A program made the translations under genes and the position numbers. Shown piece after piece: positions 60,278-64,000 of a DNA stretch of 64,000 nucleotides. Within the stretch, counting starts at the first letter, position 1; each line of letters begins with the position of its first letter. The stretch is taken from the NCBI GenBank assembly GCA_965203855.1, contig CBDBDN010000009.1, positions 186,001 to 250,000 on the forward strand. The letters run 5' to 3'. Under the pieces are notes generated by a model. The model searched no databases, had not been told where the DNA came from, and saw nothing but the letters and a program-made list of their open reading frames with translations. This DNA comes from Bin87 sp965203855 (GTDB taxonomy: Bacteria; Chloroflexota; Dehalococcoidia; Lucifugimonadales; UBA3495).

Positions 60278-61069
60278 ATGACGGGAGGAGATTTGACTGC
60301 AACCGGCAACTTGCGGACCGCGCTGTTCGCTACCTGCATCATAGACCAGCTGTATCCCGAGGTGGGGGTAAGCGTAGTGCGGACGCTGCGGCGATATGGA
60401 GTAAGCGTGGATTTTCCGGCGGGGCAAACCTGCTGCGGGCAGCCGCTGTATAACTCCGGTTTCACTGCTGACGCGCGGCGGCTGGCGGTCCGGGTATTGG
60501 ACGCTTTTGCCGATGCGGACTGCGTCATTGTACCGTCCGGGTCTTGCAGCGCGATGCTGCGGGTTTTTTACCTGGATTTGTTCGCTGATGACCCGGAGCT
60601 GCTGGGCAAAGCGGAGGCTCTGGCCGGGCGGGTTTATGAATTCAGCGAGTTTCTAGCTGGGATGGTCAAGCCGGCCGGCGACGGGGAAGGGGATGGCGAT
60701 GCCGGGCGTTCAGAGCAGGAGCAGCCGGCCGTTGCGGCGGCGTATCATCCGTCCTGCCATCTGCTGCGGGAATTGGGCGTCCGGGATGCGCCGCGGGGGC
60801 TGCTGGAGGCGGCACCGGGGGTTATGGTGAAGGAACTGCCTGATGCGGAGCAGTGCTGCGGGTTCGGCGGGGCTTTTGCGGTGAAATATCCGCACATCTC
60901 CGAGCAGATGCTGGCGGACAAACTGGAGGCGATAAAGGACAGCGGGGCGGACACGGTAACGGCTTGCGATATGGGATGCCTGATGCACATTGGCGGGGGG
61001 GCGAGCCGGCGCGGATTGCCGTTCCGGGTGCGGCACATTGCCCAGCTGCTGGATGATCCGGGGAGTTGA
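60278..61069 (+). CDS. lutA: Iron-sulfur protein LutA-like (lactate utilisation)
   Basis: A 263-residue LldE/LutA-type protein with two copies of the cysteine-rich CCG module: CCGQPLYNSGF (about residue 48) and CCGFGGAFAVKYPHISEQM (about residue 190), and YHPSCHLLRELG between them, binding redox centres. It forms a complex with LutB that oxidises L-lactate. Start at ATG 60278, though a TTG at 60293 has the better GGAGG site. The stop is 7 bases before LutB; LutC, the usual third subunit, is not present next to them. Confidence 0.87.
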   Translation: MTGGDLTATGNLRTALFATCIIDQLYPEVGVSVVRTLRRYGVSVDFPAGQTCCGQPLYNSGFTADARRLAVRVLDAFADADCVIVPSGSCSAMLRVFYLDLFADDPELLGKAEALAGRVYEFSEFLAGMVKPAGDGEGDGDAGRSEQEQPAVAAAYHPSCHLLRELGVRDAPRGLLEAAPGVMVKELPDAEQCCGFGGAFAVKYPHISEQMLADKLEAIKDSGADTVTACDMGCLMHIGGGASRRGLPFRVRHIAQLLDDPGS

Positions 61070-61076
61070 AACGGCG

Positions 61077-62534
61077 ATGCCGGCAGCAGCGACCAGGGAG
61101 TTCGTAGCGGCATCGCGCGCGGCGGTGCGGGATCCGCAGCTGCGGCGGGCTTTCGGCAGCGCGGGGGCCGGGTTTGACGGCGCGCGCCGGGAGGCCATCG
61201 CCGAAGTATCGCCGGAACGCTGGGAGGAATGGCGGGAGGAAGCGCGCGGCATTAAGGAACACGCTATCGGCAACCTGGACTACTATCTGGGGCTGCTGGA
61301 GCGCAAGGTTCGGGCCAATGGGGGGATGGTTCACTTTGCGGCGGATGCGGAGCAGGCGAATCGCATCGTTGCGGAGATTGCGCGCGCGGGCGGGGTCAAA
61401 ATTGCGACCAAGAGCAAGTCGATGGTATCCGAGGAGCTGGGCCTCAACCATGTATTGGAAAGGCAAGGGGTGGAGGTACTGGAAACTGATCTGGGGGAAT
61501 ACATCATACAGCTGGCGCAGGAGACGCCGTCGCATCTGGTGGCGCCGGCGGTGCATAAGAATCGGGCGCAGGTGGCGCGCCTTTTTGCGGAGCATCTGGG
61601 CGTACCATATTCCGAGGATATTGAGGAGATGGCGCGGGTGGCGCGCGTTGCGCTGCGGCAGAAGTTTCTAGATGCGGATCTGGGCATCAGCGGGGCGAAT
61701 TTTCTGGTGGCCGAAACGGGGACTTTGGTTATCGTTACCAACGAGGGGAACGGGCGGCTGTGCACTTCGGCGCCGCGCATTCATATTGGGATTACCGGGA
61801 TGGAAAAGGTTATCCCGTCAATGCAGGATTTGGCGGTTTTTCTGCGGCTGCTGCCGCGCTCGGCAACCGGGCAGCGCATTACATCATATGTCAGTATGGT
61901 GAGCGGCCCGCGGCGGGCTGATGACGAGGATGGGCCGGAGGAGTTTCATCTGGTGATTGTGGACAACGGGCGGAGTCGGCTGCTGGCGGATCCGGCGCTG
62001 CGGGAGTCGCTGTACTGCATACGCTGCGGGGCGTGCCTTAATGTTTGCCCGATATATCAGCGGGTGGGCGGCCATGCTTACGGGTGGGTTTATCCGGGGC
62101 CGATTGGCTCTATCGTAACGCCGGAGCTGGTGGGGGTGGCGCAGGCGAAAGACTTGCCCAATGCGTCGACGCTGTGCGGGGCTTGCCGGGAGGCCTGCCC
62201 GGTGCGGATCAACATACCGCGGATGCTGTTGCATTTGCGTCATGAGCTGGCGGAGAGCGGGGATTCCGGGCGTCGGGCGGCGTCGGATACCGATACGATG
62301 CTGGCGCGGGGCTTTGCGGCGGTTATGTCAAATCCGATGCTGCTGCGCGCGGCGCGGCGGCTGGGACGGCTGGCGTTATTGCCCATCTCCAAAGGGGGCA
62401 AGATTGGGGCAACGCGGCTGCCATTGCTGTCGCGTTGGACGGCGGCCCGGGATTTGCCGGCGCCGGCGCCGCGCAGTTTTGCCGAAATCTGGCGGGACGA
62501 GCTAGCTGACGAATCTGATGGGAAACCTGGATAA
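61077..62534 (+). CDS. lutB: Iron-sulfur protein LutB-like
   Basis: A 485-residue LutB. The N-terminal LUD domain has MVHFAADAEQANRI and GVKIATKSKSMVSEELGLNHVLE; a C-terminal part has two 4Fe-4S sets, CIRCGACLNVCPIYQRVGGHAYG and CGACREACPVRINIP. It is membrane-peripheral and passes electrons from lactate to quinones. LutA is adjacent upstream. LutC is missing from this window; the downstream end is followed by repeats. Confidence 0.9.
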   Translation: MPAAATREFVAASRAAVRDPQLRRAFGSAGAGFDGARREAIAEVSPERWEEWREEARGIKEHAIGNLDYYLGLLERKVRANGGMVHFAADAEQANRIVAEIARAGGVKIATKSKSMVSEELGLNHVLERQGVEVLETDLGEYIIQLAQETPSHLVAPAVHKNRAQVARLFAEHLGVPYSEDIEEMARVARVALRQKFLDADLGISGANFLVAETGTLVIVTNEGNGRLCTSAPRIHIGITGMEKVIPSMQDLAVFLRLLPRSATGQRITSYVSMVSGPRRADDEDGPEEFHLVIVDNGRSRLLADPALRESLYCIRCGACLNVCPIYQRVGGHAYGWVYPGPIGSIVTPELVGVAQAKDLPNASTLCGACREACPVRINIPRMLLHLRHELAESGDSGRRAASDTDTMLARGFAAVMSNPMLLRAARRLGRLALLPISKGGKIGATRLPLLSRWTAARDLPAPAPRSFAEIWRDELADESDGKPG

Positions 62535-62569
62535 CGGGCGGCGGGGCTTGGGGCGTGTGTGGGCATACG

Positions 62570-62785
62570 TCATTCCGGCAAAAGCCGGAATCCAGGGTCG
62601 TAATCTGCCCGTGCGGTAATTGAAACGGCAAGCATAGATTCCGGCTTTCGCCGGAATGACGGGTGTAAATGGTAGCGGTGATTGAAACGGCAAGCATAGA
62701 TTCCGGCTTTCGCCGGAATGACGGGTATGGGGTAGGGGCAATTGAAACGGCAAGCATAGATTCCGGCTTTCGCCGGAATGACGGG
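62570..62785. repeat. ATTCCGGC repeat cluster: inverted pair and 61-base tandem units
   Basis: Reversed palindrome ATTCCGGC-AAAA-GCCGGAAT (62572-62591), then three forward palindromes with TTTC loops at 62638-62657, 62700-62719 and 62760-62779. The last three lie in near-identical 61-base units with AATTGAAACGGCAAGCATAG in front. The first two form a MITE-like 95-base unit, as at 43165. The methyltransferase gene starts just after. Confidence 0.85.
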
Positions 62786-62812
62786 TATGGGGGTAATGGC
62801 AAGGGCAGCGGG

Positions 62813-63664
62813 ATGAATGGCAATAGGTTGGACCAGTTTTATACGGAAGGGGACACGGTGCGGAGGTGCGTCGTGCTGGCGGAGCGGTTTGTTCGGGATG
62901 CCGGGATTAAAAGGCCGGGGTATATTGAGCCCGCCGCCGGGGATGGGGCCTTTCTGTGTGGCCTCACCGGAGTTGGCGGCGTTATCGCTATGGACATTGC
63001 GCCCGGCGCGCCGCACATCCGGCGGAGGGATTTTCTGGAGTGGAACTATCGGGGACGGCGGCGGCGGGAGAATCTGGTGGTCATCGGGAATCCGCCCTTT
63101 GGCAAGCGGGGGAACATGGCAGTAGCGTTTCTGAATCACGCCGCGCGACAGGCCGATACTGTGGCATTCATTTTGCCGGCCTGTTTTCGCAAATACGGCA
63201 TTCAGAAGCAAATCGCGTTGGATTTGGCGTTGCAGGTGAGGGAAGATCTGGGTTGGAACGAATACCGGCTGCCTGATGGCAGAAAGCAATTGCTGAACAC
63301 GGTATTCCAGGTTTGGAGCCGGCATACTCCGTATCCGAATTTGCGGCGCACGCGGCGGGAACCGCACCGGCACCCGGATTTTGTGATGCGGCAGTACAAT
63401 AATACGAGGGCAGCGGAGAAGGTGTTTGATTACGATTTTGACTTTGCCGTTCCCTGTCAAGGCTGGCAGGATTATGGCCGCCGGGAGACGCACGAGAGCG
63501 GATGCGAGCGTCATAAGCAATGGATTACCATTAAGGCAGTTGCGCCCGATGCGCTGGCGCGGGTGATGTCCATTGATTTTGGAGCATTGGCGGAGGGCAA
63601 CGGCACCAGCGTGCCGGGTTTTCGTATGAATGATGTTGTGGCAGAATACGGGAGGTTGCTATGA
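62813..63664 (+). CDS. N6-adenine-type DNA methyltransferase
   Basis: A 283-residue protein. SAM motif I is EPAAGDGAFL near residue 45 and the adenine catalytic motif is GNPPFGKRGNMA near residue 94, so it should methylate adenine in DNA (or a similar amine). It resembles small methyltransferases of phage-plasmid origin more than a restriction system; no target domain of size is visible. It begins immediately after a repeat cluster, and its stop overlaps the start of a 48-residue gene in an ATGA. Confidence 0.8.
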   Translation: MNGNRLDQFYTEGDTVRRCVVLAERFVRDAGIKRPGYIEPAAGDGAFLCGLTGVGGVIAMDIAPGAPHIRRRDFLEWNYRGRRRRENLVVIGNPPFGKRGNMAVAFLNHAARQADTVAFILPACFRKYGIQKQIALDLALQVREDLGWNEYRLPDGRKQLLNTVFQVWSRHTPYPNLRRTRREPHRHPDFVMRQYNNTRAAEKVFDYDFDFAVPCQGWQDYGRRETHESGCERHKQWITIKAVAPDALARVMSIDFGALAEGNGTSVPGFRMNDVVAEYGRLL

Positions 63665-63807
63665 TGACGCCCGCCCGCCAGTCGGTGTACGATGTTTTCG
63701 AGGGGGTACAGTCGGATGACGCCTTGCTTCGTCGGATGGTGACTGCGACTAATGGCGACGGGTTGGAGAACCGGGTTCTGGCGATGTTGAGCGGCCAAGC
63801 AATCTAG
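63661..63807 (+). CDS. Small protein translationally coupled to the methyltransferase
   Basis: A 48-residue frame that starts with two ATG codons at 63661/63664, overlapping the stop of the methyltransferase gene by 4 bases. It reads MMTPARQSVYDVFEGVQSDD and ends IL-like hydrophobic LAMLSGQAI. Mixed charged and hydrophobic, no domain recognised. The ATGA overlap and close spacing argue that it is real; it might be an accessory or regulator. Confidence 0.5.
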   Translation: MMTPARQSVYDVFEGVQSDDALLRRMVTATNGDGLENRVLAMLSGQAI

Positions 63808-63945
63808 GGCGTGTAGTGAAATTATGATTTACCGCAGTCCGGCGTCTGTTTTCGTCATTGTGATGCCGTTGCAGCCGTCAATTCGGCGCAATCGGGAATC
63901 CTGGGGCGTAACTTTTTGCTGCGGTAATGGAGCCGGCAAGCATAG

Positions 63946-63965
63946 ATTCCGGCTTTCGCCGGAAT
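63946..63965. repeat. ATTCCGGC palindrome at window end
   Basis: ATTCCGGC-TTTC-GCCGGAAT, with the GCAAGCATAG lead-in also seen in the 62.6-62.8 kb units. The 190 bases before the window end hold no gene. Confidence 0.8.
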
Positions 63966-64000
63966 GACGGTGGGGGAGTTGGGAATGACGGAGGAATTGG

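Noticed and set aside
62570..62785. CRISPR array
   Set aside because: Only three 61-base units; the regions between the palindromes are also conserved rather than unique.

Overview
The window is a GC-rich bacterial chromosome fragment. It most resembles a free-living or sponge-associated Chloroflexota of the SAR202/Dehalococcoidia kind. That placement is an inference from gene content: CaiB-type CoA transferase, HpcH/CitE-like proteins, MmgE/PrpD, LLM flavin oxidoreductase, PPOX flavoproteins, several ThDP 'acetolactate synthase-like' enzymes, a double-domain ThyX and LutAB. No rRNA or marker gene in the window settles it. There is no integrated phage, plasmid origin, transposase or CRISPR array.

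Layout. 1-4 kb: surface polysaccharide genes (epimerase, GT4, GT39-type membrane glycosyltransferase). 3.4-7 kb: an accessory stretch with an interspersed structured repeat, an alpha/beta hydrolase with a Cys nucleophile, a decayed DUF429 gene beside a possible nuclease gene, and a four-tRNA cluster (Val-CAC, Leu-CAG, Arg-GCG, Val-TAC) behind a good promoter. 7-18.4 kb: small-molecule metabolism (PPOX, CoA transferase, ribokinase-like kinase, Nudix, ComF, AIR-synthase-like protein, threonine ammonia-lyase, formamidase, ThDP enzyme) interrupted by a small HTH gene with palindromic operator-like sites. 18.5-25.8 kb: a defence and toxin-antitoxin patch (overlapping TA pair, tandemly duplicated coiled-tail gene, solitary fused nuclease/N6-adenine methyltransferase, DUF5678-like plus retropepsin pair) around another ThDP enzyme. 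25.8-43 kb: CoA ligase, three tandem CitE-like genes, a 1252-residue CHAT-STAND-TPR protein whose CHAT catalytic residues look lost, a large alpha/beta hydrolase, VapBC, LLM oxidoreductase, MmgE/PrpD, and an ECF sigma/anti-sigma pair.

43-53 kb: one long minus-strand operon, read from a strong promoter at 53.03-53.06 kb. Its order is dihydrolipoamide dehydrogenase, E1 alpha, E1 beta, small membrane protein, E2, hypothetical protein, ThDP enzyme, methyltransferase, ThyX-like protein. It supplies a complete 2-oxoacid dehydrogenase complex. 53-58 kb: the Tat translocon (TatA, TatC with an extra N-terminal membrane segment, TatB-like) with an RlmD-Maf fusion protein. 58-64 kb: thioredoxin next to a selenocysteine tRNA, a conserved hypothetical gene, LutA-LutB, and an adenine methyltransferase with a tiny coupled gene. 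Many ATTCCGGC-N4-GCCGGAAT palindromes are spread over 43-64 kb, alone, in MITE-like inverted pairs, and in tandem arrays.

Caution on quality: at least seven single-base frameshifts, several of them in homopolymers, break otherwise well-conserved reading frames (about 1.9, 5.2, 7.5, 7.9, 8.2, 29.9 and 59.4 kb). Some may be sequencing errors rather than real pseudogenes; the DUF429 gene, with an extra stop codon as well, is the best real pseudogene.
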